A stretch of DNA of 64,000 nucleotides from Candidatus Hydrogenedens sp. (GTDB taxonomy: Bacteria; Hydrogenedentota; Hydrogenedentia; Hydrogenedentales; Hydrogenedentaceae). The DNA lies in contig DAOSUS010000001.1 of NCBI GenBank assembly GCA_035378955.1, forward strand, positions 1 through 64,000. Direction: 5' to 3'. The notes under the pieces are model-generated. The model was not told the DNA's origin. It saw nothing but the letters and a program-made list of their open reading frames with translations, and searched no databases. The position numbers and the translations under genes were made by a program. Positions within the stretch are counted from its first letter, which is position 1, and the number at the start of each line of letters is the position of its first letter. Positions 19,155 to 29,437 of this stretch are shown piece by piece.

Positions 19155-20168
19155 TCAGGTCTCCTTTTCCATTTTTTCCGATTGGGCAAACAACCAGCAA
19201 GCCGTTCCCTGTTCCTTATTGAGCCAGGTCCATGGGGGTTCTTTTTGCTGGCATATCTTCATGGCTTTGGGACATCGTGGATGGAAACGACATCCCGTAG
19301 GCAAATCTGTTGCTGAAGGAACGGTGCCCGGAATTGTATTTAATCTTTTTTTACCACGGGAACGAATAGGAAGGGAATCAAAAAGGGCTTGGGTATAGGG
19401 ATGAGAGGGTTTGGAATATATAGTCGTAGCACTCCCTTCTTCCACCTTCTTACCCGCATACAAAACTACAATCCAGCGTGCAATTTGAGCAACGACACTT
19501 AAATCATGAGAGATAAGCAACAAACTCATTTTTCGTTCCTGTTGAACACGCCGAAGTAATGCCAATATCTCCGCCTGTATAGTAACATCCAGAGCCGTGG
19601 TTGGTTCGTCAGCAATAAGCAATTCTGGCTCGCATGCTAATGCCATAGCAATCATGGAACGTTGGATAAGTCCCCCTGAAAATTCATGGGGATATTGATG
19701 TATTCGCATCTTAGGCTCTGGTATGCCGACCCATTCAAACAATTTTTCAATCCGCATATAACTTTCTTCACGGCCCATCCCGTAATGATATTTCAGAACA
19801 TCTGCAATTTGTTCACCAACACGAAACACGGGATTCATTGAACTGGTCGGTTCTTGAAAAACCATAGATATGTATCTTCCCCGAATTTTCATCAATTCTT
19901 CTTCTGGCAGTTTTAGCAAATCCTGCCCGTGAAAGATTACTTCCCCTTCTATGCGTTCCACAGGTGGAGAAGTTAGCAATCTCAGGATTGACATGGCTGT
20001 TACCGATTTTCCACATCCACTTTCACCTACCAGAGCCATACTTTCGCCCGGATGAATAAAAAACGAAATGTCATCTACGGCATACGCCAATCCTGTGGGC
20101 GTCGAAAAATATACTTTCAGATTTTTTACATTCAAAAGGGCTTTATCCGATTTACACAAATCGCTCAT
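19155..20168 (-). CDS. oppD: Oligopeptide ABC transporter ATP-binding protein OppD/DppD
   Basis: The 337-residue ATPase has Walker A ([11 protein letters not shown]), a signature slightly off consensus ([12 protein letters not shown] instead of LSGGMRQR), Walker B ([12 protein letters not shown]) and H-loop SHDLSVV. The C-terminal motif [13 protein letters not shown] supplies the extra Cys residues of this subfamily. It is the other half of the heterodimeric ATPase with OppF and sits five bases after oppC. Confidence 0.93.
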   Translation of the reverse strand: MSDLCKSDKALLNVKNLKVYFSTPTGLAYAVDDISFFIHPGESMALVGESGCGKSVTAMSILRLLTSPPVERIEGEVIFHGQDLLKLPEEELMKIRGRYISMVFQEPTSSMNPVFRVGEQIADVLKYHYGMGREESYMRIEKLFEWVGIPEPKMRIHQYPHEFSGGLIQRSMIAMALACEPELLIADEPTTALDVTIQAEILALLRRVQQERKMSLLLISHDLSVVAQIARWIVVLYAGKKVEEGSATTIYSKPSHPYTQALFDSLPIRSRGKKRLNTIPGTVPSATDLPTGCRFHPRCPKAMKICQQKEPPWTWLNKEQGTACWLFAQSEKMEKET

Positions 20169-20173
20169 ATTCT

Positions 20174-21184
20174 TTACCTTAATCTGGGGTCCATAGCATC
20201 TCGCAACCCCTCGCCAACGAGATTAAACGCTGTAACGGTAATAAAAATTGCTAAACCGGGAAATAAAACCAACCACCATGCAAAATCCACATAACCCTGA
20301 GATTGTTTTAGCAATTCACCCCAACTGGGGGTTGGTGGTGGCACACCGAAGCCTAAAAAACTTAATCCGCTTTCCATGAGAATAGCACCCGCCAGTCCAA
20401 ATGTGGCACTAACAAAGACAGGTCCCATCGCATTGGGCAGGATATGCTGAAACATAATACGCGAATTACTTAAACCCAATGCACGGGATGCTAAAACATA
20501 TTCCATCTGCTTTTGCTTCAAGAATTCACCTCGAACCAATCGTGCTACACCTGGCCAACCTGTCAGCCCGATAACAATCATAATTGTCCAGATACTGGGA
20601 GGAAGAAAAGCCATTACGGTAATGATAAGGAAAAAAGTTGGGATAACCAACATCAGCTCAATAAATCGTAAGACCACCGTATCTACCCATTTCCCAAAAT
20701 ATCCCGAAAGTGAGCCTAATATTACACCGATAATCACAGCTATCCCAACAGCCACGAAACCTACACTCAACGATAAGCGAGAACCCCAAATCATTCGGCT
20801 AAGCACATCCCTGCCTCGGTCGTCTGTCCCTAACCAATGATTGCGATTGGGTCCCTGCAAACTTTGCTCCAACTCCTGATTTAGAGGACCGTGTGGAATG
20901 GGTGGTTTTAACATCCATTCCCCGCTGGATGGTTTCCATCGGTCAAAATTCGCATATAAATTCTCTGCTTGTAAATCTGTATATGTAAAAATATTCGGGA
21001 ATATATATAATTTTCCCCCTTTATATAACAAAATAGGGATGTCATTGGCGATAAAAGGTGCCATTATCGCAATGAGACCTAACAAAACAATAATCAACAA
21101 GGCAAAAAGGGAAAGACGATGTTTGCAAAATTCCCGCCAGACTGTATTGTAATAACTATGTGGATTTCCTGATTTCCTGAACAC
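20174..21184 (-). CDS. oppC: Oligopeptide ABC transporter permease OppC
   Basis: The 336-residue permease has a first membrane helix (about 19-42), then an unusually long loop of about 75 residues ending in GTDDRGRDVLSRM. Five more helices follow, and the EAA loop is GLTGWPGVARLVRGE/ASRALGLS. The long loop before the transport domain recalls YejE-type peptide/microcin permeases, though OppC with an insertion is also common. The start is GTG. The end of oppB lies eight bases upstream. Confidence 0.9.
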   Translation of the reverse strand: MFRKSGNPHSYYNTVWREFCKHRLSLFALLIIVLLGLIAIMAPFIANDIPILLYKGGKLYIFPNIFTYTDLQAENLYANFDRWKPSSGEWMLKPPIPHGPLNQELEQSLQGPNRNHWLGTDDRGRDVLSRMIWGSRLSLSVGFVAVGIAVIIGVILGSLSGYFGKWVDTVVLRFIELMLVIPTFFLIITVMAFLPPSIWTIMIVIGLTGWPGVARLVRGEFLKQKQMEYVLASRALGLSNSRIMFQHILPNAMGPVFVSATFGLAGAILMESGLSFLGFGVPPPTPSWGELLKQSQGYVDFAWWLVLFPGLAIFITVTAFNLVGEGLRDAMDPRLR

Positions 21185-21192
21185 CTGATTTC

Positions 21193-22188
21193 TTACTCCA
21201 ATCGAATTCTTGGGTCAACAACGGCATACAAAACATCACTTAAAACAAGACCGATTAAAGTCAAAAAAGTAGAAATGGTAAAAACACCCATAATCAGGGG
21301 ATAATCTCGGGTTAATACCGCTTCAAAGCCCAATCGTCCCATGCCCGGAATAGAAAAGATGGTTTCAATAATAACACTTCCTCCAATTAGCCCCGGTAAA
21401 AGTCCTGCAAATAAAGTAATAATAGGAATTAATGAATTCCGCATAGCATACTTAAAGACAACCATCTTTTCCGAAAATCCGTAAGCCCTTGCCGTTCGAA
21501 TGTAGTCCTGCCGTATTACATCTAACATACCTGTCCGCATATATCGGGATAAGCCTGCCAAACCTGCATAGGTCATACAGAACAAAGGCAAGACCATGTG
21601 CCAAAGTCGGTCGAGTAGCCAGCCAAACCATGAATAATTCGTAGCATCAATACTATTAATACCATTGACCGGGAACAAATTCCACCAATCACCACCTCCT
21701 AAAAAAAGAATTAAAAGCATAGCAACCCAGAAACTCGGAAGACTATATAAAAGGAATAGGATAAGCGTAATAATCTGGTCAGAAATAGTCCGTTGATGGG
21801 TTGCCGAATAGGTGCCTAAGGGGATTGCAATGAGATAGATAAGTAAGGTTTCAAGAATGGTAAATTGAAGTGTTATCGGTAGCGTCTCTGCTATTTTCTC
21901 CATTACAGGACGCTGGTCTTTATAACTTTTGCCAAAATCGAGACGAAACATTCGTCCTAACCACAGGGCATACTGGACAAGGATAGGTTTGTCCAGACCA
22001 TACAATGCTTTAGTTTGTTCGATTATCTTTTCCGTCTCAATATTTGCACGCATGGCTCCACCTTCTCCGCGTAACTTAAAAGCCACAGGACTGCCCGGAG
22101 CTAACTGGATAATTGCAAAGGTTATCAAACTAACTCCAATAAAGGTCGGAATAATTAATAATAGCCTCTTTAAGATATAGGCATACAT
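21193..22188 (-). CDS. oppB: Oligopeptide ABC transporter permease OppB
   Basis: The 331-residue permease shows the family start MYAYILKRLLLIIPTFIGVS, GLDKPILVQY, six membrane helices and the EAA loop RTARAYGFSEKMVVFKYAMR. It forms the membrane channel with OppC. The stop codon of oppA lies six bases upstream, and the aaggag site for oppB overlaps the end of oppA, so translation is probably coupled. Confidence 0.92.
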   Translation of the reverse strand: MYAYILKRLLLIIPTFIGVSLITFAIIQLAPGSPVAFKLRGEGGAMRANIETEKIIEQTKALYGLDKPILVQYALWLGRMFRLDFGKSYKDQRPVMEKIAETLPITLQFTILETLLIYLIAIPLGTYSATHQRTISDQIITLILFLLYSLPSFWVAMLLILFLGGGDWWNLFPVNGINSIDATNYSWFGWLLDRLWHMVLPLFCMTYAGLAGLSRYMRTGMLDVIRQDYIRTARAYGFSEKMVVFKYAMRNSLIPIITLFAGLLPGLIGGSVIIETIFSIPGMGRLGFEAVLTRDYPLIMGVFTISTFLTLIGLVLSDVLYAVVDPRIRLE

Positions 22189-22194
22189 CCGTCT

Positions 22195-23904
22195 TTAGTT
22201 CTCCTTTACATGAACATACCGTTGTAAATGGGTCGGAACAAACCATTCCTTTTCATAAATACCAAAGGGATACACACGAATACCATGTATTCGTTTATCC
22301 ACAGCAACAATCGCTTTCGGCGCCATTAAGAAGGTATAAGGCTGTTCTTCATTCACAATTTCCTGAAATCTACGATATAACTGTATCCGTTCCTGACGGT
22401 CAAAAGAAACCCGTGCCTGCTCAATAAGTCGGTCTGCTTCCTTATTGACAAATCCCACATAATTGGAACCTTTTTCTGCCTGACTGGAGTGCCATACCTG
22501 ATAAGGGTCAGGGTCCGGTGGCATCTGCCAGCCCATTAGAACAGCATCAAAATTGCGTGCATCCACACGCTCTAATAAAGAAGCCCATTCCATTTGCCGT
22601 ATTTGCATATTTATCCCTGCCCGTTTCAGGTCTTCCTGATACACCGTCAAAATCTTTTCCGCAATAGGATTACTATTTGTTGTCATAATCTCAAAGGCAA
22701 GGTCTTTTCCTTCTTTATCACGAATTCCATCGCTGTTATGGTCTATCCAGCCAGACCTATCCAGTAATAGTTTCGCTTCTTCCGGGTTATAGTTCCATCG
22801 CTTAATTTCGGAGTGATATTCCGGTGTCCCGGGCATAAACGGACTATCTATCGGCTCTGCCATTCCGAAATACAACCGTTCAATAATCTGTTGGCGATTA
22901 AGCAACATCGTTAAAGCATGGCGAACCGTTTTTTCTTTGAGCACTGGATTACGGGTATTCCAGCCGATATAGTTATAGGCGGGTCGTGGGTATATGAACA
23001 TATTAAATTGCTTTTGAAATGTTTCTGACTGTCCTCTTCGCACCCAATCTTCAGGACGAATGGCCATATAGTCCAAATCGCCACGACGCAATTTCAAAAA
23101 AGAAGCATTATCATCCAGAATAATTTGATAAACGATACGGTCAAAATAAGGTTGTCCTTCTTTTTTCCGCCAATAATTCGGATTTCGTTCCAGAACTAAC
23201 TGCAAGCCCGTCTGCCATTCCGATAATATATAAGGACCTGAGCCAATAGGTTTTCGATTGTTAGGGTGATTATTAAAGTCTCCCTGTCCATAAACATGCT
23301 CCGGCAAAATTTCTAATAAGCCCAACATTACGGCATGCTGGTAATAAGGTTTTTTACAATGATACCGAACCGTATAATCATCTATAACCTCACACGATTC
23401 CACATCCATATAATAATTTTTCAAGTGTGGAGCGTCCGTGGTAGGGTCCATCAACTTATCGAAAGTAAACTTAACATCCTTTGCGGTTAGAGGATGCCCA
23501 TCGGAAAAACAAACATCCGTCCGCAAGTAAAAAGTATAACTCAGATGGTCCTCCGACACTTCCCATTTATTAGCAACGCGTGGGATTAACTCCAATGTTT
23601 GTGGATTACGGTCTAACAAGCCATCAAATATCCATGCTAACACCAGAGAGGAATACGCATCTGTGCTGGTTATGGGGTTCAGATGGGGCATTTCCGCAGG
23701 TAATCGGGTAATAAGCCAATCTCCTTGAGAAGGGGACATATTTGTCCCAAATTCCGTCAGCCCACGAGTAGTATTTTCAGAAGAAACCCATGACTGCCCT
23801 TCCGAAAAACAACCCGGAAATAGAACCGTTCCCGCAAAAAAGAATATCAGGTAAATTAGAACAAATGGTTTTGTCATAGCACTACTGCTTTTTATATTTT
23901 TCAT
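22195..23904 (-). CDS. oppA: Oligopeptide/dipeptide-binding lipoprotein OppA-like
   Basis: This is an SBP_bac_5 family solute-binding protein. It has LPAEMPHLNPITSTDAYS at the start of the mature region and LTAKDVKFTFDKLMDP. It ends in a typical QIVNEEQPYTFLMAPK region. An N-terminal hydrophobic stretch ends in FPGC, a plausible lipobox that would anchor the protein to the membrane by Cys. The start is uncertain. The longest frame opens at 23961, but the ATG at 23904 gives a compact lipoprotein signal, and another ATG lies at 23877. No choice has a good ribosome site. It captures peptides for OppBCDF. Confidence 0.85.
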   Translation of the reverse strand: MKNIKSSSAMTKPFVLIYLIFFFAGTVLFPGCFSEGQSWVSSENTTRGLTEFGTNMSPSQGDWLITRLPAEMPHLNPITSTDAYSSLVLAWIFDGLLDRNPQTLELIPRVANKWEVSEDHLSYTFYLRTDVCFSDGHPLTAKDVKFTFDKLMDPTTDAPHLKNYYMDVESCEVIDDYTVRYHCKKPYYQHAVMLGLLEILPEHVYGQGDFNNHPNNRKPIGSGPYILSEWQTGLQLVLERNPNYWRKKEGQPYFDRIVYQIILDDNASFLKLRRGDLDYMAIRPEDWVRRGQSETFQKQFNMFIYPRPAYNYIGWNTRNPVLKEKTVRHALTMLLNRQQIIERLYFGMAEPIDSPFMPGTPEYHSEIKRWNYNPEEAKLLLDRSGWIDHNSDGIRDKEGKDLAFEIMTTNSNPIAEKILTVYQEDLKRAGINMQIRQMEWASLLERVDARNFDAVLMGWQMPPDPDPYQVWHSSQAEKGSNYVGFVNKEADRLIEQARVSFDRQERIQLYRRFQEIVNEEQPYTFLMAPKAIVAVDKRIHGIRVYPFGIYEKEWFVPTHLQRYVHVKEN

Positions 23905-23993
23905 GCTAAATAATATATAATTATCGCATTCCCATGCGAATTGATAACACCTAAAAACCATAACAGATATTACATAAGGAAGATGGATATCCT

Positions 23994-24902
23994 ATGTCTC
24001 AAATAGAAAAAACAGATATTCAGAAAATAAATACAATAACAACACTGCTTGAAACTACAACAAAGATTATGAGTAACGAAATAGAAGAGACTTCTATAAA
24101 TTCTATGTTTAATGAAACAAACCCATTATGGGTTCGAACGGTTGACAATCAATTTTGTGGAATAATCAATGATAGCAATGATATAAAACTGATTCTTTCT
24201 ACCGCACAAAGAAAATCCGAAAAAGGGTCGCCTATATTTGTTCAGCAAGGGATAGAAGGAAAAACCTGCTATCTTATCGGTTATCGTATGTCCTATCATT
24301 TTTTCCCTGTAGAAATATTCGGTGTTGAGTTTATCCCAGGGAATTATCGTATTCCTCGATTGCTCTGGTTGCCTGTAGAATTTTCCGGGAAAGAATTAAA
24401 AGGGATAACAGAAAAAGCCAAAGAAGTTTCACGAAATCTTCCCATCGGCTATTACGGAATCTTATTTGAGTTTATCGTAAATGCACAAGGTATATTTTTA
24501 TCCTTTATTGACCTATTTTTCCAGCCAGATGAGGAAATGTGCCAGATATGTAAAGAAGGAACCGGCATAGATTTAATGCAAATACATCAGACTATTGAAA
24601 ACCATGGAATTCCCAATTCAGTCCCTACACGAGAATTAGGATGTGCTATAGCATGGATTATTCCGCATAGTGGCATTGTGCAAAGTATTAAGAATATCGA
24701 GAAGGTGCAAAATACCGAAGGGATTAAACAGGTGCAGGTAAAAGTGCATGAGGGGGATTCTCTCACCCATGTAACAGATATAGAGTCCCGCAATAAAACA
24801 GGTTATGTAATTGCCATTGGACCCGATGCTTTCACGGCAAGAAATAGGGCGTTATCCGCAGTCTCCCGAATACAAATTAATACCCGCAATCTTTTACCGT
24901 AA
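23994..24902 (+). CDS. Degenerate ATP-grasp ligase-like protein
   Basis: The 302-residue protein has a low-complexity N-terminus. Its region at about 95-190 resembles the end of an ATP-grasp domain (IPRLLWLPVEFSGKEL.., GYYGILFEFIV). The C-terminal 85 residues match the swivelling domain of L-amino-acid-ligase-type ATP-grasp enzymes (AIAWIIPHSGIV...GYVIAIGP). Where the family has a metal-binding E.N (as in EVNPR), this protein has LSFIDLFFQP, and the N-terminal half of a normal ATP-grasp is absent. It is therefore likely a non-catalytic derivative. The start follows aaggaa. It is divergent from the oppA operon. A peptide-ligase relation is an inference. Confidence 0.6.
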   Translation: MSQIEKTDIQKINTITTLLETTTKIMSNEIEETSINSMFNETNPLWVRTVDNQFCGIINDSNDIKLILSTAQRKSEKGSPIFVQQGIEGKTCYLIGYRMSYHFFPVEIFGVEFIPGNYRIPRLLWLPVEFSGKELKGITEKAKEVSRNLPIGYYGILFEFIVNAQGIFLSFIDLFFQPDEEMCQICKEGTGIDLMQIHQTIENHGIPNSVPTRELGCAIAWIIPHSGIVQSIKNIEKVQNTEGIKQVQVKVHEGDSLTHVTDIESRNKTGYVIAIGPDAFTARNRALSAVSRIQINTRNLLP

Positions 24903-24949
24903 AAGTTTTTCCAAAGTCATACACAACCGTCTTTTCAAAACCTTACAAC

Positions 24950-25975
24950 TTATATTACACTTCCCGTCTTTTTAATGATATTCTCCGCCATGCAAAGGAG
25001 CTCGACCCATTGGATATTATAGTAACGGGGATTATGAATATCTGCATTTATACCATTGCGAATTTTACCAACCATAACTTGAACGGCTTCTTCTACACTA
25101 ACCTGTGGACGAAAACCTAAAACCTGCTCGGTCTTTTTCGTTGAAACACGATAACTGCGTCCCCGTGTAGAGCCATATTCCACTTCAATCTCTATATTCA
25201 TTCCATTCTCACGAAATACCTTACGAACCCAATGGGCTAATTCAAGTATCCTGTAATTCTTATAAGAAAGGTTAAACACTTGATTTCCTACAATTTTCAG
25301 GTCGGCTTGCAGGCAGGCAATATAAGCACGGGCTATATCCGTTACATCAATTAAAGGACGCCACATTTCGCCTCCACAATGAACCGTCAAGCAACCTTTT
25401 TCAAATGCAGATTTAACAAAAGTATTCACAACAAGGTCATACCTCATTCGGGGGCTCCATCCATATACCGTTCCCTGCCGTAATAAAGTCGGACAGAAAT
25501 CAGGTCCGGATAGCTTTAACAGTTCTCTTTCCGCCTGATATTTGCTTACGGCATACGCAGCACGCGGTTCCACAGGACTTTCTTCATCCTGCAAAATATC
25601 CTCGGCCAATAATCCACGGTCATAAATAGAACAACTGGAGGCAAAGATAAATCGTTTTATACCTCTCCGTTTGCAATGCTCTCCTAAAATAGCTGTGGCT
25701 TCTGTATTCAGTTTTTTATTCGCCTCAGGATTAAATTCCGCCATCGGGTCATTGCTCAAACCTGCCAGATGAATTACACCTTCAACACCCTCCAGCCATG
25801 TAGCATCCAATTGACATAAATCCCCTTGAATACACTCAATACGATTTTTTACTTCTTCCAGACCTTCATCCCCAAATAGGAATTTATCAACAACTCGAAC
25901 GGCAAATCCATGATTTAACAATTCACGAACGGCAACCGCACCAATATAGCCAGAACCACCTGTTACCAATATCAT
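24950..25975 (-). CDS. Extended SDR NAD-dependent epimerase/dehydratase
   Basis: The 341-residue protein has the nucleotide-binding TGGSGYIG at 5-12. The catalytic Tyr141 and Lys145 lie in YAVSK, and FASSCSIY supplies the Ser of the triad. This is the layout of extended short-chain dehydrogenases such as UDP-glucose 4-epimerase and related sugar-nucleotide enzymes. The substrate is not clear. It is the last gene of the envelope operon, after the M23 peptidase, which fits a sugar-nucleotide role in envelope polysaccharide. The start has aagg upstream. Confidence 0.88.
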   Translation of the reverse strand: MILVTGGSGYIGAVAVRELLNHGFAVRVVDKFLFGDEGLEEVKNRIECIQGDLCQLDATWLEGVEGVIHLAGLSNDPMAEFNPEANKKLNTEATAILGEHCKRRGIKRFIFASSCSIYDRGLLAEDILQDEESPVEPRAAYAVSKYQAERELLKLSGPDFCPTLLRQGTVYGWSPRMRYDLVVNTFVKSAFEKGCLTVHCGGEMWRPLIDVTDIARAYIACLQADLKIVGNQVFNLSYKNYRILELAHWVRKVFRENGMNIEIEVEYGSTRGRSYRVSTKKTEQVLGFRPQVSVEEAVQVMVGKIRNGINADIHNPRYYNIQWVELLCMAENIIKKTGSVI

Positions 25976-26013
25976 ATCAAAATACCTTTCTTCTAATGTT
26001 TGTCTTTTTATTA

Positions 26014-27915
26014 TTATGGCACAGAGATAGTTTGCATTTCTTTTTGGGTTAACCCTGCGTAATCTGCAACTATGAAGGTAATTGTATGTGTGCCGGAGGG
26101 TAAATCTTCATCTTGTTCCCAGCGTAATATTCCACGAGGTCCATCGTATTCACTTAATAGCCATTTCTGGTCACAGAATATTTCTGCCCGTGCTATACCA
26201 CTTCCTATATCAGAAATTACAGCCGATATAGAAGGCCTTTTTGTTGGCTGTTTCGCATCTTTGTTAATAGCGATATTTGTGATTTGTGGCGGTTCATCGT
26301 CTCTTATTAAGGCAAAAGTGCCCCAATCAGATACTTTACCAATAACAAAATCCCTTTCCTTTTGAGAATCTATTCTTGACCATGAAGACCCGGATTTCCG
26401 ATATAAATGTATTCGTTCTTGAGCTTGGACATTATTCCGAATCCGCATTTTAATCGTCACAGCCTCTGCTATCGGCATGTTGTAAGGTTCTATTTTCCAT
26501 ATATTCGAAGCAATTGTCAAACCTTTAGGAACTTTCTGTGAAGATACCGGAGAAATAGATAGCCAGAGAATACCGTAAGAGATATGGGAAGGTACATCTA
26601 TCTGAAAATCATTTAATACGATAGGTGCCATTTTACTTTGTGTCTTAACAGCATACACACTTTTTTCCCATACAGGCATAGATGGATGCGAAACTCGAAA
26701 AGTATATTTCCCTGATGCCGTAGGTTTCCAGGGAAGTTCGTATATATTACTTGTCCGCTGGACAGGTTTTAGTGAAACAGTTCCCTGTTCCGAAGTGCAG
26801 GTAATTTCCGGTGCTTCTTTGGAAGATGTTGAGGCTAACAAAATCTCTAACACAAGGAATTCCGGCAAATAAGAAATAGAGATATCACTTTTTTCTATTT
26901 TTTTGTTCAAACGATTCGCAGGATTCCCTGTGATATAAAGCGGAACCTGTGTCTTATTTCCCTTAAAATCCTCTACTTCTATCTGTATATGCTCGTCATC
27001 TTCTATGGAAAGCCATTCTTTCCTCACCTGTTTGTAATTGGGCGACTGATTTCCCTGCCACTGCCACAATAACCAATAAATCGGATTCGAAATGTAGGGA
27101 TAAAAAGATACAATAGCATCCCTATAGGTATTGTAATCAAGGCGGTCTTGCTGAATGGTAGATAAAACAGTATCCGTCGTTTTCAATGAAATTCGGTAAG
27201 GTCCCAACTTGCAGGTATCCGATTCATTGTCAATAGTGGAAACACCAAATCCTATTGCTCCTTTTGCGTTAATTAATATAGGTAATGCGGTCTTTTCGGT
27301 GATAGGGATTTCCAGCGGCAGACAGCGTCCATTAATGGTTGTATCCATACTTCCGGGAATAACGAGGAGGGATGTTATTTGAGGTTTATTACGGTCAATC
27401 CATCGGAAACCATATTCCCATGGGTTCAGGCATGTAATTCCATCTTTTGTGCGAAGTTCAAAGTGCAAATGAGGTGCTTTTGTCCCGGACTGACCTGTAT
27501 ATGCAATCAAAGCCCCTTTTTTCACAGGCAGTTCGTTTTCTTTTAGTGTCAGGTCCACTGTGAAGGACTCTTTTTGATGTTGCACCTTTCGCAAATAAGA
27601 CTGATACGGCTCTGCAAATGAATGGAGATGTGCATAAATCCCCATAATTCCAGAATGAAATTGAATATATAACACACGACCATATCCCCAGGGACTACAA
27701 CGCATTCGTGCCACATAACCATCATCTATGGCATAGACAGGCGTTCCAATGGTAGCACGATAATCTACACCCATATGAAAGCGTCCATCCCGATATTCGC
27801 CAAAGGAAGAGGTAGCAAATAAGTCTCCTTTCAGAGGAAGGATAAAAGACTCCCCTGCTGAAAGGAAAGGGATACATACAAAAATAAATGGAATGAATAA
27901 AGGTAAAAACTTCAT
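26014..27915 (-). CDS. Secreted M23 (LytM-type) peptidase with Ig-like C-terminus
   Basis: The 633-residue protein has a signal peptide (about 1-20), then a M23 domain. Metal ligands His47 and Asp51 lie in FHMGVDYR, and His149-Leu-His151 lies in APHLHFELR. All are conserved, so active peptidoglycan endopeptidase is likely. A 90-residue insertion (about 90-130) lies between the two motifs. The rest, about 400 residues, is beta-rich and may form Ig-like modules. The gene starts at a TAATG overlap with the SurA-like gene, so translation is coupled. Confidence 0.88.
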   Translation of the reverse strand: MKFLPLFIPFIFVCIPFLSAGESFILPLKGDLFATSSFGEYRDGRFHMGVDYRATIGTPVYAIDDGYVARMRCSPWGYGRVLYIQFHSGIMGIYAHLHSFAEPYQSYLRKVQHQKESFTVDLTLKENELPVKKGALIAYTGQSGTKAPHLHFELRTKDGITCLNPWEYGFRWIDRNKPQITSLLVIPGSMDTTINGRCLPLEIPITEKTALPILINAKGAIGFGVSTIDNESDTCKLGPYRISLKTTDTVLSTIQQDRLDYNTYRDAIVSFYPYISNPIYWLLWQWQGNQSPNYKQVRKEWLSIEDDEHIQIEVEDFKGNKTQVPLYITGNPANRLNKKIEKSDISISYLPEFLVLEILLASTSSKEAPEITCTSEQGTVSLKPVQRTSNIYELPWKPTASGKYTFRVSHPSMPVWEKSVYAVKTQSKMAPIVLNDFQIDVPSHISYGILWLSISPVSSQKVPKGLTIASNIWKIEPYNMPIAEAVTIKMRIRNNVQAQERIHLYRKSGSSWSRIDSQKERDFVIGKVSDWGTFALIRDDEPPQITNIAINKDAKQPTKRPSISAVISDIGSGIARAEIFCDQKWLLSEYDGPRGILRWEQDEDLPSGTHTITFIVADYAGLTQKEMQTISVP

Positions 27916-29066
27916 TACTTCTTTTTTTTCTTGGGTGTTGTTGCCTTTGTTGAAGGTTGTGTCGGCGTAGAAGTTTTATCTGCAGAGGCTTTGTCCTGAC
28001 GGTATAATTTTTCTAAAATAGGGTCAAACGCAAGGAATATTTTTACTTTCTCCGAATCGTTCAAATAGGGTTTACAAAACTCAAATATCTTTTCATCTGT
28101 CTTCTGTTCGGTTAAAATATTTTTTATCTTTTCTTTGACCTGCTCAAAGGTAACCTTCTCTTCTGCCTCGCGTTCTAACAATTTGAACAAATGCCATCCC
28201 AGGGGGCTTTTTAAAACAGGACTGAGGTCGCCCGGCTTCATGGTGGGAAGAACCTGTTTCAAAAATGGAGGCAAGGCTTCTGTAGGTATCCATCCCATAT
28301 CGCCACCTTTTTGATGGTCCGGTGCTTCGGAAACAGAACGGGCAACCGCTTCAAAACTTTCCCCTGCTTTTATTCGTGCTAAAGCTTTCTCTACCTCTTT
28401 TTGTGTCTCCTGCCATGCCTTTTCATCGGCGGTTTTTGCATTGGGTTTTGGTTGGCGAAATATCTGTTGTAGATGCACCCGCGAGGGCTTCATGAAAAGG
28501 TCAGGATTGCTGTCATAAAACTTTTTTATTTCATCATCCGTAACGGTTATCTTGTTCTCACTCGCTAAGGCTTGTTTCATCTTTTTTAATATTAGATTTT
28601 TACGCGTCCTTTCGCGAAAAGATTCTACCGTCTCATTTTTGGCTTTTAAGATTTCCTCCATACTGGGAGGGTTCTTTCCTGCTTTACGGGCATCTTCCTG
28701 AATTTCCTTAATTTGCTCATCAACCGCTTTCTTGACCTCATCCTCTGTTACCGAATATTTCCGTTTCAGTGCTTCCTGATATAAAATTTCCCGTTGGGCT
28801 AAATTAGTAACACAACGGATAGCAATACGGACACGGTCCTCATCCTTAACATCTTTTTGTCCTGTCCCTGCCACATATTCCAGTAGTTCCATATGATACC
28901 TCATCAAAAATTCTTCCTTTGATATAGGCTTACCGAGAACCAACGCTACCGGTCCATCTGGAACTGATTTCTCCACAATATCCATCCTGGACAGGTCGGG
29001 AGCCTGCGCCCATAGATATGAAACTAAAATTACGGAAATAACAATAAAAAGCAATTTGCGAAACAT
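27915..29066 (-). CDS. SurA/PpiC-type periplasmic peptidyl-prolyl isomerase
   Basis: The 383-residue protein has a signal peptide (about 1-21), an N-terminal SurA-like helical chaperone domain with a TRKNL segment, and a parvulin (PpiC) domain (about 195-315). The parvulin motifs are SEAPDHQKGGDMGW and PVLKSPLGWHLFKL. The C-terminus is Lys/Thr/Pro-rich (TTPKKKKK). It probably folds outer-membrane or surface proteins in the periplasm. It sits between a small membrane protein and the M23 peptidase. Confidence 0.9.
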   Translation of the reverse strand: MFRKLLFIVISVILVSYLWAQAPDLSRMDIVEKSVPDGPVALVLGKPISKEEFLMRYHMELLEYVAGTGQKDVKDEDRVRIAIRCVTNLAQREILYQEALKRKYSVTEDEVKKAVDEQIKEIQEDARKAGKNPPSMEEILKAKNETVESFRERTRKNLILKKMKQALASENKITVTDDEIKKFYDSNPDLFMKPSRVHLQQIFRQPKPNAKTADEKAWQETQKEVEKALARIKAGESFEAVARSVSEAPDHQKGGDMGWIPTEALPPFLKQVLPTMKPGDLSPVLKSPLGWHLFKLLEREAEEKVTFEQVKEKIKNILTEQKTDEKIFEFCKPYLNDSEKVKIFLAFDPILEKLYRQDKASADKTSTPTQPSTKATTPKKKKK

Positions 29067-29095
29067 ATAACTATCCTTACTGTTTAAAATTATAT

Positions 29096-29437
29096 TTATT
29101 CCTGTGTCTTATCTGTTGTCTTTTCTGTTTCTGGGGTAATTTCTTTCGGCGTCGTTTTTATAATCAACAATCCATAATAAGTCAGGATACCTGATATACC
29201 ATAAGTAATAACAAAAATTAATGCACATACAATAAACATCGAACCTATAGCAACAGAATATCCACTCAATTGAATCATTAGAAATACAAATAGGGCAATG
29301 AGAGTAAAAAACAACCCGACAATCATTGCAATACGATTCGGTTCCAGATGAACAATAACCTGCTTTCTCGTGTCCAAAAGAGGTCTTACATCTGGATAAT
29401 CCAGGTTATGAATGTTATTTGTATTATCCTTCTTCAC
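29096..29437 (-). CDS. Small membrane protein, unknown function
   Basis: The 113-residue protein starts with GTG. It has a soluble N-terminus (about 1-33), two membrane helices (about 36-58 and 62-90) and a charged, Thr/Lys/Glu-rich C-terminal tail. It leads the operon with the SurA-like foldase, the M23 peptidase and the epimerase, with 29 bases to the next gene. I do not recognise the family. A role in envelope biogenesis is inferred from context only. Confidence 0.65.
   Translation of the reverse strand: MKKDNTNNIHNLDYPDVRPLLDTRKQVIVHLEPNRIAMIVGLFFTLIALFVFLMIQLSGYSVAIGSMFIVCALIFVITYGISGILTYYGLLIIKTTPKEITPETEKTTDKTQE

Noticed and set aside
20174..23961. YejABEF microcin/peptide transporter
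   Set aside because: YejF is one fused ATPase of about 530 residues, while here two separate ATPases (OppD and OppF) are present.
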